Of a stretch of DNA of 64,000 nt, positions 25,120 to 39,200 are shown piece after piece. The stretch covers positions 14,674,501-14,738,500 of the forward strand of contig JBBMNZ010000015.1 of assembly GCA_037954325.1 (NCBI GenBank). The letters are read 5' to 3'. The stretch comes from Fistularia commersonii (lineage: Eukaryota; Chordata; Actinopteri; Syngnathiformes; Fistulariidae). Every line of letters begins with the position of its first letter. The first letter of the stretch is position 1. The notes beneath the pieces are model-generated. The model saw nothing but the letters and a program-made list of their open reading frames with translations, did not search any database and was not told the DNA's origin. The position numbers and the translations under genes are program-made.

Positions 25120-28100
25120 TGGTCAGTGTTTATGTGACACAGTTGCTGATGTCACATAGAGAAATAAAAGCAGTATTTGTTGGCATTCTTGCAATTTTGC
25201 CTTTGCAACGATTTTAACTTGGAAATTGCTGAAGCAGTAGAGCTTATTTAACCAGGAGGAGATTGGTTTAGTGGGCATCTGTCCGCCCTGTAACCGAGCC
25301 TGTGCTGATGGCAGTGTAACGATAATTCACCGCGGGTAAAGAGGTTAAACATCTGCCAAAATCTTCAGAGCACAAACATTTTCACTTCATACCCTAAAAA
25401 AAAAAAAAACATCTTATGCATATTTTCATTTAAACCATGCGCACACAATTGAAAGCAGTGACTTGTAAAAGTAATTAAGAAACAACTAATTTTAATCTCC
25501 TATTTTACATCAGGCTTGACCCATTTTGGAGGTGCCGTGAGCTGGTCCAGTACATCTATGTAAGAGCATTTGGGAGTCACTGAGGAGATGAAGCCACGGC
25601 GCTGTAGTATTGGCCAGGGGAGCCCGAGCTCTCAGCAGGATGTGCTGCAAATGAAAACCTGTGTTCTCATGCTGATAATGGCATTTTGTAGCCCCAGTTT
25701 GGCATTCTTTTGAGAGCCGTTTCACAAATCAAGAATAAGTGAGCCAATAGCTATACAGAGCGGCTTGACAGCTCCTTTCAAATTATTATTTTGACTGTCA
25801 ACTCAATGTAATGCTTTACTCCTCACAAAAGATTACATCCATTGATCTGTTTGAAACCCTTTGGTTTCAGCGATTCTAATGTGAAGAATTACAAGAACCG
25901 AGCAAGATGTTTTTCAAAGTCAGCATTTTCTAGAGTGTGATCTCACTATTTACCAAAATAAGAGTGGCGACATTTCATTTCATAATCGAGCGGCTGTATC
26001 AGGGGGTAATGGAAATCTAAAAAAGAAAGAAAACTTATCTTTGTGAAATAAAAAAAAAAGATACAGCAGTAAATAATAGATGATATCCTCGGCATGACCC
26101 CTTGTGATGATAAACATGTTTTTATCTCCTTGTTTGAATGTTTGTCAGTTTTGCAATGTTTATTTCTCCAGATTAGACTCACCTTCCAGTGATATGTGAC
26201 TTTGATTGCCAGTGTTATAATTCCCTTTTTATGCTCTTTCACTTTTTTCTGTCTCTTACTGAGCACCAAAAACTTGTACTACTGATATAATCCACATGCT
26301 TGTGCTGCTCTTCTTAAACCCCTTTGCCTGCCGAGATGTCTGTGCCTTGCCGGAGTGTTTATAGCCTGAGATGGTTTCCTAAATCTTCCATATGTTCCTT
26401 TTATATCAGATTTGAAATCTCAAGGGCAGGAAACAGATATGTAATTTTGGTAGGCAGACTGAAGATAACCACATCAATCATACACCCTCACCTGCCCGTG
26501 TTCTTGACATCATCTCCGTGATAAGCAGGCCATTGGAGACGCTGTCCTCCTCAAGCATTAATAGCAGGGAGGCATCCAACAGTTGGGGGAGGTACTGTGT
26601 ACTGGGTGTTACTTAAGTTGCGCAGCTGTATGGTTGTAATTTTGCAGCAGATGGCAGTTCGTGCTTAGCAAGCACATGGTCTGTGGCATAATTTGAGTGC
26701 AATTACTGGAGGCTCGCCTGGACATTTGAGTGAAGCAAAAGTTAACGGCGCTTCCCTGTGGTCTAATACTATGTGGGATGTTTTTGTCCTTTCCTTACTG
26801 AAATCTAAACAAATGAGCCCCGGGTGGAGAGAGGACCAGGCTTGCTGAAACCCTGCTAGTCTAATCAGTAGGGTTTAAATGATGTGCTGATAAAGAAGAG
26901 AACTAGGGAAAAAAAAAGTTTTTTTCATTTTGTTTTGTCAGATATTTATCTATACATGTTATGAAAAGGCATTAAAAATTTGCACTTACACTGCACAAAT
27001 TATTTGTTAGATCTAAGTTTTGTTGGCAGCAGGCAAAGTTTAATTCAATTTTAATTTAAATGCTTATGAAGCACGTTAAAAGAAATATAAAAAAGATATC
27101 GAGCAACATCCCTTATCTGGTATTTCAAACTTACTCACTTCATACGGGTGGCGAAAACAACTTTCCTAATGTCGCTCTTGTTTTGCATCATGTTGCGAAA
27201 GTAAAGCTCATAATTTCAAGTCTCAAAAAAAAACTCACAAACAAAAAAAATCCAGTCTTGATATTCAAACTACACTGTTTGTTTGATATATACCTCCTGT
27301 ATTATTCTGCTCTTTTCTACACAGCGACAGAGCAATAACTGAAGAATTTTCAGCATTTTTAGTTTGGTCTCAATTCAGCATTTGCATCCTTCAGAGGAAA
27401 GACTATCAGCTATGATTCTTAAAAAAAAAAAAAAAAAGCTGACTTATTTTAAGGGACCCTTTTTATATGCATTTATCTTTTCCTAGATTTATAGGCCACT
27501 ATCTGTTCTGGGCCATTACATTTTTATCCAAAAACTTTCAATCATACACAGCCTCGTAAACCATCGACCTAAAAGATACACCATTTTCCATCATGACATC
27601 TAACCTTAGCTTGCCTTCACATGTCATTCATATCACAGACCAGCCTTATAGATGATATGACCACAGCGAGTAACTTAGTAGACTCAACTCCACACGTCAA
27701 GTCAACACTTGTCAGATTGGCATATATCTATCTGGGTTGATGAGGAATAGAACACAGTTGAACAAGTGGATCTTGAGCGCTAGTTGTTAGATTTATTGAG
27801 TTTGAATTAGTATGAGAGGGCTACTCTTTCATATATTGTTTTGTGTGTTAATGTTTCATTTGAAGCAACATATAGCAAACCTGGGCATTGTGTCTTGCAG
27901 TATTTATAGTCTGTGCAAAGTCTTTCGAGATTAATTAAACGTGTTTCACTCAGATCTAATGTCAGAGTGTAAGCGAGCGCTTGCGATGGCAGGATAAGCA
28001 GAGACCAAGCCAATCAATATGCTGCATGGGGTGCAACAAAACAATATGATTTTACACATTTAAAACAGTGAGACAAAACGAGAAATCAATATGTGGCGGT

Positions 28101-28194
28101 TGAAATTGTACCGTGGCCAGGCACTGCAAATAAATCAAAAAGTGTAAGAGAAGCTTATATTTCAATTAGTCCTATTGTTAATTGTTCTGGAAAA

Positions 28195-29822
28195 GGCAGC
28201 CTCAAGGGGGGCCCAAGTCGATGTTCCCTTTGAATCGGCCCAGAGCCCGGACGAATGCTGAGGGTTTTGCCTGGAAGGGCATCCAAGGTAAAATCTATGC
28301 CAGACTAAATATGGGAATCAAACCTATGACTTAGATGTCAGATCAGTGGAGGTCCGAGTTAACAATGACCCCCGGCAGCGCTGATAACCTACAGGGTACC
28401 ACTGGTAACTGGGCTGCTGTGGGTCGAAGAAGGCGAGGAGGAAGACATGTCCATGGGAAAGGACAGAAGAGGAAAGACAATAGTCTAGGATTGAGAAGAG
28501 GGACTTTAAATGGTTGGACTATGGCGGAGTTATCTTGAAGGAGGAGTTAGTAAGGGATATTCATGAGTTAAAGCGCGTCAGTGATGAGACTAAAGCTAGA
28601 AATTGAAGATTTGTTGAAGTGTTGTTTGTGCTTATATCACTCAGATAGGATATGAGTAGGAAGAGAAGAAACAATTCTTGAGTGAATCTGAAGTGATGCA
28701 GACTTAAGGGAATGGTAATTGGTTAAGACTTCAGTGGACATGTTGGTGCAGTACAATGACCTGTGTGACCAATTTATACAGGTTGTCCAACCAGAGAGAT
28801 AGAAATGGGATGGACATGTAGTAGGTAAGGGTGATGAAGGATAGGGAGGGAAGTGTATTGACAGGTACGAGGAGTGTGACAGGCAGCTGCATTGTGCATT
28901 TTGAGATTGAGAACTGGCATATGGAAGGGAGTTGCAGAGAAGTATGTCCGATTGGTGCAGGACATGACATCTTTAATACAGTGGCGAGGTGTGCCGTCAA
29001 ATCTGACAGAGGAATTTAACGTGGAGGTGGGCCTGCATCAGGGTTCACATCTGAGCCCCTTCCTGTTGGCCCCCTGGTGATGGACTGGCTGACAGATGAG
29101 GTTAGACAGAAATCACCAAGGACTATGATGTTTGCAGGAGACATTGTGATCTGAAGTTACTGCAGAGAACCGAAGAAGGAACATCTAGAGGTGGAGGTAT
29201 GCGCTTGAAAGGAGAGGAATGAAGGTCAACTATAGCAAAACAGAATACATGTGTATGAATGAGAGGGACCAGAGTAGAATCGTGAGGCTACAAAGAGGAG
29301 TGATTTAAGAAGTAGGAGGACCAAGGGTCAACAGTCAAGAGCAAAGGTGAACGTAGAATAGAAGTGAAGAAATATGTAAACTGATTTGAGTGGGTGGAGA
29401 AAAGGGTCGGATATAATGTGCGATAAGAGCGTCAGCCAGAATGAAAGGAAAGTTGTGCGTGGCAGTGGGGAGACCAGTGATGCTGTGCGGTTTAGAGGCA
29501 GAGTCATTATGGACCTCTTTGGGAGTGAAGAGGATGGATAGGTTCATCAGAGAGACAGTACATACTAGATGTTTTGTAGATAAAGTCAGACTGAAATACA
29601 CTAGACATGTACAGAAGAGGGATAATGAAGATCTGGGTAAAAGGATGCTGAGGTTGGAACTGCAAGGAAAGGGGCCTCGAGGACGACCACAGAGGAGATT
29701 TATAGATGAAGTGAAAGAGGACATAAAGTAAGTTGGTGTGCGAAAAGAGGATGCAGAGAATAGGGTTACATGGAGGCAGATAATTCGGTGTGTCAACCCT
29801 TGAAAAGAGGAGAAGGTGAACT
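28195..29822 (+). mobile_element. RTE-like LINE, copy A, internally deleted and inactive
   Basis: A plus-strand non-LTR retrotransposon remnant. The 5' part (28430-28540) reads GRRRRGGRHVHGKGQKRK then LRRGTLNGWTMAEL, the start of the endonuclease domain in this fish LINE family. VIG-stop-DFSGHVG at about 28710-28745 corresponds to the conserved DFNGHVG endonuclease block. A large deletion then joins to the reverse transcriptase: GVAEKYVRLVQDM (about 28935) and VEVGLHQGSHLSPF (about 29020-29060). The catalytic box reads FAGD instead of FADD (about 29130). The C-terminal block follows. The 3' end is near 29822 (RWRQ-IRC at 29775-29795, then the usual Gly-rich tip). RTE clade assignment is from memory. 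Confidence 0.88.
29441..29731 (+). pseudogene. C-terminal domain remnant of LINE ORF2 (copy A)
   Basis: A 96-codon open piece of the LINE polyprotein downstream of the reverse transcriptase. It shows RPVMLCGLEAESL, then LGVKRMDRFIRE (family LGVTRMDRIRNE), KRMLRLELQGKGPRGRPQRR and FIDEVKEDIK. It is the best preserved part of the copy but has lost its upstream frame through stops. It has no host function visible. The longer reverse-strand frame over it (29335-29877, 180 codons) is a shadow. Confidence 0.85.
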
Positions 29823-32800
29823 GATTTGTGCTGGAATTCTGCTGGCAAAGGCCTTGATGTTGTTTTTTGGTATTCAACGTCCGAAGACAGAGAAGCTTTA
29901 TTTAGGATGTGGTCTTGCCTCTCCTGTGAAATGTAATGTAATTGTACTCAAGATTTTTTTTTTTAATATTTTTTTTGTTTTTGTTTTGAAACTCCTTAAC
30001 CCCTCCTTTTCCATTTGTTCAACCTACAATAATATACCAGTCTTCCCTAGCAGTTCTGTTTGATTTGAACTGAATCATCAACTACTTTGATTGTGTTACT
30101 AGGCTGAAAGGGCTGGTATAATGTGAAGCCCCTCGGGAATGACCTACAGCCTTCTTAGAGCGTTGAAAAAGCTTATAAGACAGTCAGCAGGCGAGAGTTA
30201 CGAGCCCTTGGAAGGTGTGTATTTCTGTTTGTAGTTCACAGGTGCATGGATGCGCTGCTCCATGTTTGGTATATATACTCATGAATATTTAACTTGGATT
30301 TTCAACATTATGGATGTTACGACCGTCATGTCGTAGTCCTGAGTGATTCAGGGAAAGAAACAAAGCACATGGCACCAATAGACCCACCCTGTATTCATGA
30401 ATATTTATGATCACTATGTTCGCCAAGGGCCTAGCGGTATTCCAATGTAAACAAAGTGACAAGATGAGATTACACCCCTATCTTACAAATGTTTTTGCCT
30501 TGCATCTAGGGTGGTGCGTTGTGGTTTTGATTTTGAGCTGAAGAGGCTTTTTAATTGCAATCACATCAGCAGCACCTGCCTTAAGATGGACCCTGATTGT
30601 GTTGGACATATTGATTGAGTGCATGCAGCTCTGTGATGTTGATGCTATCAGGTTGTTGAGGCATTTTTGATGACCAATAGCAGTGTTTATGCATCTGCAG
30701 GAGTTGATTCTTCCTTCTCTTTACATTCTCCTGACCTGGACAGTTGCTTGTGAATACAGAACCTGTTAATATAAGTTACTTACAGGCTCTAAGATTACAT
30801 GAATTGTCTTAAGTCATTATTTGTGATGGAAATGTTTTGAAACACATCTGAGGGATTGATCAAACCTCATATTCATTCAAAGGGAATACAACACACAGTG
30901 GACATTTTTGAGAGCTTCAATTTAGGCATTCAACATCAGAGTCCCGTGAAATGGTCTGATCGACACTGAGGTGGCTTGCTGTCACTCCAAGTTGTCACTC
31001 CAATGACAGTGTGCCATATGATACTTAAAAGGGAGATCCATCTTGGGAAATTTACTTAAGTTCAACTTGAATTTCATTCTTCATCACAAATTCTTCATCA
31101 CATTTGTACAAGTTTTCCCCCCAGTCCAAATATTTTGAAAAAAAGTCTTTATGTTAGGTGTCATTGGAAAAACAATGTATTCTTTTTAAAGGTTTAATTG
31201 ACTGTTATTGCTGTGGTGCTGGTCTCATCCTGTTTCGGGCAATGCTTATTTACACATCATATTGTGTCTGTGAAACACTTTCACCATGAATTCTTGACCA
31301 GGCTTTGGTTCTGCTGCCCCTGTGTAATTCTTTGAATTGTAGTGACAACTCTTTTCCAATAATATAAAAAAAAAGAAACTTGTTTTTTCCCTCTAGATTT
31401 ATACATTTATAAACGGAGGCTGTGATTATTAAATGGATGGTGATGCTTTTAATTTCTTATGACATCGTGCTGTCATCCCAACTCCACTTTTGTTAATGCA
31501 GTGTCATTATATGATTAGGTTTCCTGTGCTGTTAAGCTTTACATATTTTTTTTTCGCTGAAACTACAGTAAATAACCCGGCAGGAAAATAAAGAAAAGTT
31601 TCATATAATTTTGTTTCAGGACCGTTATTTAGAATCTAATTGTCTTCAAAGCTCTGTGCCACATTTCAGACTTTACTGCACTCCTCACATTTCCTGGAAG
31701 CTTACGTAGGCCTGTATTATAATTAACGCTCAACGCTTGAGTGGCAATCTTAATAGTCTTTTAATATGGTCAATACAAAAATGAATTTCTCATTAATCAA
31801 AATCCCATTGCTGTAATTTGTGCTAAGCCATTTTCCCAGCTTTGCTAACACTCTAATCGTTTTGCCAAAAAAAAATGCCATTGTTTGAAATTGAATGATA
31901 ACTTTGTTTTTGTTTCTTGTAATGTGCGACTTATTTAGCGGTTTCAAATATGGAGTTAGTCTGGGTCGTGTAGTAGCTGCTGTTGCAGTCCAGTGAAATC
32001 TTTGATCATGAAGCGTTGCTTTGTGGAAAACAAAAGGGAAAAAAAAATAAAGAACTCCTGCAACAACCAAACATAGAAGTCCCTTTCAAGTGTGCGCGAA
32101 TCCTTTAATTCACAAAAGTGGAACATAATTTAAATAGTCGTAAAATCAGGAGCTACATTGTGATTCTGCCTTGAACCAAGGCCAACACACGCAATAAATT
32201 TTATGGTGGTACTAAGCAAACTGTTCGTTATTTCACCCCGTGTAAGGAAAAAGATTCATAGATCCGTGACAACTGAAGGACATTGGAAAGCTTTAGTCCA
32301 CGTGTCATTGCCTTTGCTGATTGAGGAAGATATATAGCAAGTTTATCATACATTATTCTTTACTGGGTCATAATTTTACAAAATACACCAATTTTTAGAG
32401 GCCATCAGGGGAGAAAAGGAAACCAATTTAGCCAGGTAACACAAACTAGCCTTGATTTTGACTGAAGGCATTAATTTAGTTAATATTCCCGTCGCATCTT
32501 TACTTGTGGATGCTGTCAGGGTCAAGAGTGATAGATGGGTGGAAACATGTCATTTTAGTTTACATTTTGACAGCAGATAAAATAAAAATAGATTTTTAAA
32601 TGTTAAAAGTCCCTCCTGGTTAGTCCGTTCCATGCAAATGTAGTTACAAATCATGTATCTACATTCTTAATGTAAACTGCAGGAGATCCAAACTCATGCC
32701 ATGATCATTGTTCTTGGAAAACTTCTTTCTACCAGTAAATAATCAGATTTCTCATGTACAGAAGCATTCGGCTCAAAAATCCAGCACTTTGTCTTGATGC

Positions 32801-34389
32801 AAACATTAAATCTAAATCAGAAAAACTTCATTTGTCCTTGGGGAACCAATAGGAGGGCATGAGTAAAGGCAAGGCATCCTAAAGCACATCAAACAGCTAT
32901 AACTATATAAAAGAAAAAAGTAAAAAAATGTAATATGAGAATACAAATAAAAGCCTATTCTTAACATATGCAACTCTTGCTATAGTGCCAAAATTATAGT
33001 TTAGACCAGGAGGTAGTTTCAAACTTGCTTTGATGACGCAAATTTGTTTGACATGTCCAAATTTCCAGGATAGATTCAAGGTAATCCGGGACACTTTTAT
33101 TCCTTTTGTCGCTTGATTGTGCAGATAGCCTTGTGCCAAAAATCTGCACACACGCATTATTCTGCTGTCTGAAGTATCCAAGTGATAAAAAATAAGAAAC
33201 ATCATTTTTTTTTCTTTTTTTTTTTTTTTTAGTGGAGACCTTTCAATGAATAAAATGTTGGATATCAGCAGGCACCCATATTAGACTTCGGATTTTGATA
33301 TTGGATTCAAGCAGCATCGGTCCTTTATCACTGTGCCCTTTTATGTAGACATATAAGTTTGCAAAAAAGGACCTACACATGAGGAACAAAGCATCTGATT
33401 TTTCAATGTTTAAGATTGGCTGGCGATGTAGGTAGCTTGCACTGGAAAATGAAAAATCCATTTTAATCTTACATCACATCTCAGTTTGATGAGGAAAATG
33501 ATTCTTGACTTAACTTCAGGGGCTTAGATAATAGCATAGACATGCAAGGCAGCTTTTGGTAGCATGACTTCAGATAGATCGTGGTCATTAGAGACCAAGG
33601 GGCCCTGCATAAAATTGCATCTTGATGCACAGCGGCTGTAGTCACGAGCAGAAATCAAAGCGAATAGAAAACCTTGAACACAGTGTTGTAGCACTGACAG
33701 AAATAAAATAAATAAAAGCTGGAGAGCATATTGTAATACTCTTAACGGCAAAAATTTCACATGCAGTTTTATATTACTTCACTCTACAGTAGACAGTCAG
33801 AGTGCTCCCTGTCAAAATAGAATACTTTGAACCAAGACAACGGCACACTACAGGAAACCGTGGGACTCGTCTCTGATGAATAATCAAATTCTCTGCCAGC
33901 TTTAATGATTTATTCGACTAATAGTCGCTTATAACCGCATCATCTGAAAAATGACTCTGGCTCGGCAATCTTTTATTTGGAGCTGTCCTGCTTTGGAGGG
34001 GGGGCCTCACTAAAGGAGCTCAGCGGGGCAAATTTCTGTTTAGAGGGTCTTCCCTCAAGTGAATCTTGTGGAGGCTTTAAGTGAAGTAGACTTAAATTTA
34101 TGCTTCACTTTCAGCGCAAATGCGCAGGATTCGATACTTAACTGCTGTGTTTCCTATCCGTTCTAAATGTTTGAGCTCACACATATATAGTTGTCCCTTG
34201 CAGATTTGGATGAATGCATTTGTGCCTGTTTTGGTTTGAAGGAATGTCTTATTTAGGTAATGATCATAAGAATAATGATTAAATGCTTTTCATCATAGTG
34301 CTGTATAAAAGTATTAAGAGAATGAAACAAAAAAAAAATATTCAGTTAATGTATATTCTGCCTTTCCCTTAGTCAGGGATGTAGTGGGC
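29823..34389. other. Non-coding intronic stretch
   Basis: No gene recognised. A 13-base motif TCATGAATATTTA occurs twice in direct orientation at 30280-30292 and 30395-30407. T and A runs occur at about 29955-29970 and 33209-33230. Open frames (31750-32070 minus, 32903-33205 minus) have no recognisable features. Confidence 0.5.
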
Positions 34390-34520
34390 TCGAGGTTTCA
34401 TGCTACATGTTTTTGGACACGTGGAGAACAAGGAGACTCCACATAGAGAAGCTCCCCTGTCGGAATCGAAGCAGGAACCTTCTCACTGTGAAGATAACCC
34501 TCGGCCGCTGTGTTATGGGC
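34390..34520 (-). repeat. Fragment of teleost tRNA-headed interspersed repeat
   Basis: Plus-strand phrases 'catgctacatgtttttggac', 'gactccacatagagaagctc' and 'cggaatcgaagcaggaacct' followed by 'tctcactgtgaagataaccc' are the reverse of the GGCACGGTGG repeat (head with '...CCTCACAGCAAGAAGGTCC', then '...GGGTTCGAATCC...', then '...GGAGTTTGCATG'). Only the head portion is kept. It is the same family as 55680-55970. Confidence 0.7.
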
Positions 34521-37500
34521 ATGTAATGGGAAGAAAAGAAATCTTGGGTTTGTGGTGTTCGAAAAGACAGACTGGGTTTCCTGAGTACGCGTAGTCATGA
34601 AGTCATGTGAAATACCTGAATCTTTGCAGTTGTCTAGTAACACCACTTGTTTCTGCTCATCTGTACCAAAGCTATTCAGATCCAAAAGCCACTTACCGGC
34701 GGTCATCTTTTCTAAACTTCACATCATGTTTTCCCGCTTTTTACCATCATACAGCCAGCTCAGATTAAGTTTGATTACAGCGTTTGGTGTCGCTGCATCT
34801 TGTTGTCACGGTGTCTCGTCTCCAACAAATTCCATTTTTTTTTTCCCCAAGAACTGTTGCATTTGTCCGGGGGAAAAAGAAAAAAAAAAAACAAACACAA
34901 AACTATGAACCACCGGTGCAATTTAATGTACAGGGAGAGAGTAAGTAAAGAAAAATACATTGATAAACATTGGTAAAAGACAAGATTAAAAAAAAAAGAA
35001 CAAATTGCAATTCTATGAATTAAAGACCTAATTCAGTGCTTGCCTCTCTGATGCAGTAAATACATGCAACTCTCAAGATGTGGTAATTGTACATTATGTC
35101 CTTTGGAGGTGAAATTAGGCTCAAATGCTAACCTCCAACTTCTACATCACCACATCTGGTCTCAAATATGATTGGCTCTCCAGCGCAGTAATTGGTACTT
35201 CTAGTCAAGTTGTCTTCTGCACTGGAATTGTCAAAGGCCTGTGAAGGAGACCTTCGATGCATGATTCTTTATTTACTCTACTCTCGGCAAGCGCTTTTGT
35301 GAAAACACAAAAGCTGTGGGGTAAGGAATGAAGGAAGTTTAAAAGAGAAGAGACATGATCAATAATACCATCTAGGGGGTCCTTGTCTAAAACGTGATGT
35401 AAAAGCTTTGAATTAGTGTAGACATTTATAGAGTTGCAAGGTAGTAGGGTATTATTTAGCTCCTCTCAAAAATTCAGTTCGTAGAATAAAGGTACAAGAT
35501 GCAGAGCAGTATAACCGATGAGAACAACGACTGATACGCACATTGGTCAGTAGATGTGAAGAATTGAATTCTGAAAAGAGATTAAACTTAAACAACCAGT
35601 AGTCCTTTAATAAAAAAAAAAAAAAAAGAAAAAAGTCATTTGTGCCTAGTTTTACAATGAAGCTTGCTTTCTTTTTTGCCTTTCTCATGATTCTTGAAAC
35701 TTATCTTCAGTTTTTATATCTTGGATTGCAACAATGGACAAATACATTGTGTCGTCACAGTTTTCCAGTAAGTGCTACAAGACAGTAAATTGCAATCCCA
35801 TTAATATTTTTTTATTTGCGCTTTCTGGAAAGTAGGGAAGGTGAGCCAAAATTAGAGACCGTGGGCATATCCCTATGTTGTCAGAGGTAGCATGAAAATC
35901 CACTCTTTGTATATTCTCATGCCAGAGTTTGTAATCACGCCAGAGAGGCATTTTCGCACTGCATCTGCTTCCAATGAAAATGACTTCTTCATCTGCCTGT
36001 ATAGGATGGGATGATCTGGCCTGCTTCAAAAGGACATCTTGTACTTAGAGCACTTTAATTGATACTTGAGTATTACTGTTAAATAATTGAGAGGCTCTAA
36101 GCTTTGTGAAAAGAGACTAGAAACATTTGCTCAGTGTCATATGAGACGCCGAAGTTAGCCAAACAGTTTGCTGTTTAGGCAAAGTCAGGGTGTGAAGGAG
36201 TTGTAACAGGTCTCGAAATGATTAAATACTCTTAATGATGCAACAGAAAATAAACATGTCCTTTCTCATTCAGTTTAAATACTAGGTGGTCTTGAATATC
36301 TCTCTTTTGGTGAATATGAGTAAAAAAAAAAAGAAAACTCTTTGTTTTTCTTTCTGTACTGCAAAGTAACATTTTTTGCATTGCTGTCACAAAGCAACTT
36401 CTCATTAAAAAAAAAATCATTAAAGTGAGCTTGGTCAATGTTTGACCTTTTGGATTTGCAGTTCAACAAAGCACATTAATGAGCATTATGTCCTGTCATC
36501 AGAAGATTTAACTCTCTCCCAAAAGCAATGAATTTATGATTTTCCACCTTATGTCTCAAAGTGCAAAATATCACATTTTGAAATGTTATTCCTGCACTGG
36601 AGGCAGGGTTGTCACTGCAGGTATTTAATAGATTGTATATTCACCCTGTTATTAAAAAGCTCAGCACTGCTTTGGCTGGACGGGGGCATAAAGACCAGAG
36701 AGCATGCCAGTATCATCTACAGGAGCAGCAGGGTCCACTGAAGCTCCCTGAGGTGAAGCAGGCATGATGTACACAATAATCTCTCACACCCGTGGAGGTG
36801 CTCTTGGGTGTGAGATGGATAGATGGATAAAAACATGGTAAATGCATTTGTTGGAAACAGACTACAATACAGTGAACTTAGTGGGGGAGTTGATCCAAAT
36901 AAAGAAAACTGAGAGCTGTTTCTGACACGCAGCACGCTTCCTCACTGATGCAACAAGTTTTCTTGTTGATGATGGGGGGAAAAAAAGAAACAATCTACAA
37001 CACACTAGTTTCTTTAAATACAAGTACACTACTCCTAATCACACAAATTCATCTTTCTGCACTTAGACTTCCACATGAAATGAGAGCAGCGTTGACACTT
37101 CAGTGGGTGAGTGTCATTAGTTGGCAATGTAGTAAACCCCAGCCTTAAAGATATCGGCCGCCTACTACTCCACCTCCTCGTCTGGCTTACCTGCAGCCAT
37201 CTGCTAAGCTGAAGCAAAAGACTAAGACACTGTTGCTACCAACCACATTTTCTCCATCACTTTACTTTTGCTATATAATAATTGCATATTTCCTTTCTCA
37301 ACAACTTGGTCCAATTTTTACCTTTCAACAATGGGAATGGTGGGCCTACTGCACAGCACGAATGTGGAGAGATATCGTGTACGCTCTACTGTGATATTTC
37401 AAAGATGTACAGAGACTAGTTTCAGAAAATGAATTGCCTTTAACTGTAATATACAACAGATGATGTATTTATGGCCTTGAGGATTCATCGCTCTCTTTTC

Positions 37501-37918
37501 ATTGCAAAGACCAGACTGTGAGTGCAGAAGCTCCAGACATGTTGTAGCGGGTGTCTTGTCATGAAATTAAAAAAAGCTAGAACTATTATTAAATCATTCT
37601 TAATCATTCAAATAATGCATTTTATAATTTGTTGCTTTTGCTGCTGTGATAGAGTAAAATTGCAGAGAATCATTCCTTCACAGCTTGTCCTTTTTGTGTT
37701 CTCTTCTATTCTTGGACCTTTGCTCAGCAGTCTGAGAGTTAAGTCAGCTTGTCCAAACTCCACAAACTAGATCTTATATGTATTGACACTTTTCAAATTA
37801 AAAGATAAAACACCCCACAAATGACGGTAAATATTTTGCCATTTCTTGATTAATGCCTTTAAATGGCTTTCATGAGCCAATTTGTTGGTGTGGCAAAAAG
37901 AGACAAGAAGTTACGTTA
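34521..37918. other. Non-coding intronic stretch
   Basis: No exon recognised. It holds A runs (34869-34890, 35611-35626) and a 10-bp-stem hairpin at 36782-36815 (TCTCACACCC paired with GGGTGTGAGA, 14-base loop). The phrase 'aggtagtagggtatta' near 35440 resembles let-7 only superficially. Confidence 0.5.
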
Positions 37919-38040
37919 GTGAACAATATTGATATTGTTCTGGTGGGCCAGACTTGGTTGCTATTTGTATGAACTAAATTCACAGATTTTAAATAGCCTT
38001 TGTTTTAGTGAACAATATTAATATTGTTCACCGCAGAGAC
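37919..38040 (+). repeat. Palindrome-flanked cassette, copy 1
   Basis: A near-palindrome at 37919-37940 (GTGAACAATATTGATATTGTTC, reduced here to its halves GTGAACAATATT and ATATTGTTC) is followed by a 75-bp unit and then by a perfect 24-bp palindrome at 38008-38031 (half-site GTGAACAATATT plus its exact complement). The 75-bp unit 37932-38006 recurs as a direct copy at 39201-39275. ACAAT/ATTGT pairs in the palindromes match the core of Sox-family sites in inverted orientation. Confidence 0.85.
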
Positions 38041-39200
38041 ACACCTACATTATATCTGATATATATCCCTATTTGCTAAGTTAAAGATACCACATGCATT
38101 ATTACATGTCAAGATCATATGTATTGTTATTGTTTGTGTGACGCAGTCAGATGAATCATTAATGACCAAACTGATCAGAAAATATTTTGTCTAAAGTGTA
38201 CCATATTTGTAGAGTTATTTTGCTCAGTTTTTTTGGTCGACTTGTTATATCCCAATTTCATTATGTATTGCACCGGCTATTAGGATCCTATTTGCAAAAA
38301 AGGCTAATTGTTGACCGTGCGTGTTTGTAGAGGTTAATGCACCTTTACAAATTAAGCCTCATTTTGAGTTTAACATATTATTTACGGCAAACCCTCTCTG
38401 TAGAGCAGAGATGATAGGAAGCCGGGGCTCAAGCTGAAGGAAATTTATCAAATTGGTTTCAAAGCTGCATCTGGCTAGCCTCTGAATTCTGAGAACAGAT
38501 CGTAATGTACATTCTTTAGAGTTTTGACAAGTGTTCTTGTGATTTATTCTGGTCAGATTTCAGCTGAAGGTGTGGGCAAAAGATCGTAACTGAAGATATA
38601 CCTATGACAGTATGTCTCCTTCATAATTCCGCTCGTGGTTATAAATTCAACGGTTCAAGAGATGTTCATAACATATGAATATTCAGAAGGTACTATGTCT
38701 CACAATGTCTTGACCTTAAAATCTCTCATTATTTCAGTTTCTTTGATATATCACAGAGTTCTCTTCTGGCGGAGCACTTTTTCCGAATTCAGTGTAAATA
38801 AATAACATCTTGTGGCCGCTCCAATTTAATCCTATACGAATGAAAGGTGCGCGCGTGCTGGTTTGAATCCATCTCTGGTAATGTTGAAATGTTATGCTCT
38901 AAATAATTTGAAATGTTTCAAATTCTACCTGTGTGGGTAATAGTTACCCTTCTTAGTCATGTTTACCGAAATAAAAGCTTGTTCCCCTCCAGAACTGTGA
39001 CATGCAACCACAGGTTTCACATTTTCTCTTCTAAAACAGCACCTCATTAGCATCAAGACTCTGTTTTGTGCAGGAATGACTCCGTCAGGCTCAAATGCTT
39101 ATGGGGCTGTAATATTTTGAGAAACTTTTTTTGGGCTTTGGGGTCTTAAATGATAAGGCTAGTGGGAGGGCAGGTGGGAAATAAATAGAAGAATAGAAGA
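38041..39200. other. Non-coding stretch between the two cassettes
   Basis: AT-rich with no coding exon or mobile element recognised. It separates the two direct copies of the 75-bp unit. Confidence 0.5.

Larger units (their letters stand above)
18721..28194. other. Long non-coding intronic stretch
   Basis: No convincing exon or mobile element recognised across about 9.5 kb. It contains homopolymers (A run about 19010-19026, T run about 23458-23476), a TG microsatellite at 21459-21525 and a CT-rich tract at 25071-25119. The longest open frames (19287-19661 minus, 25946-26269 minus) have low-complexity or random-looking translations. Confidence 0.5.

Noticed and set aside
29335..29877. 180-codon open frame on the minus strand
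   Set aside because: It is the antisense of the LINE copy A C-terminal domain, which reads sensibly on the plus strand.
35430..35460. let-7-like phrase 'aggtagtagggtatta'
   Set aside because: The seed start TGAGG is absent, the rest does not match let-7, and no foldback arm is visible.
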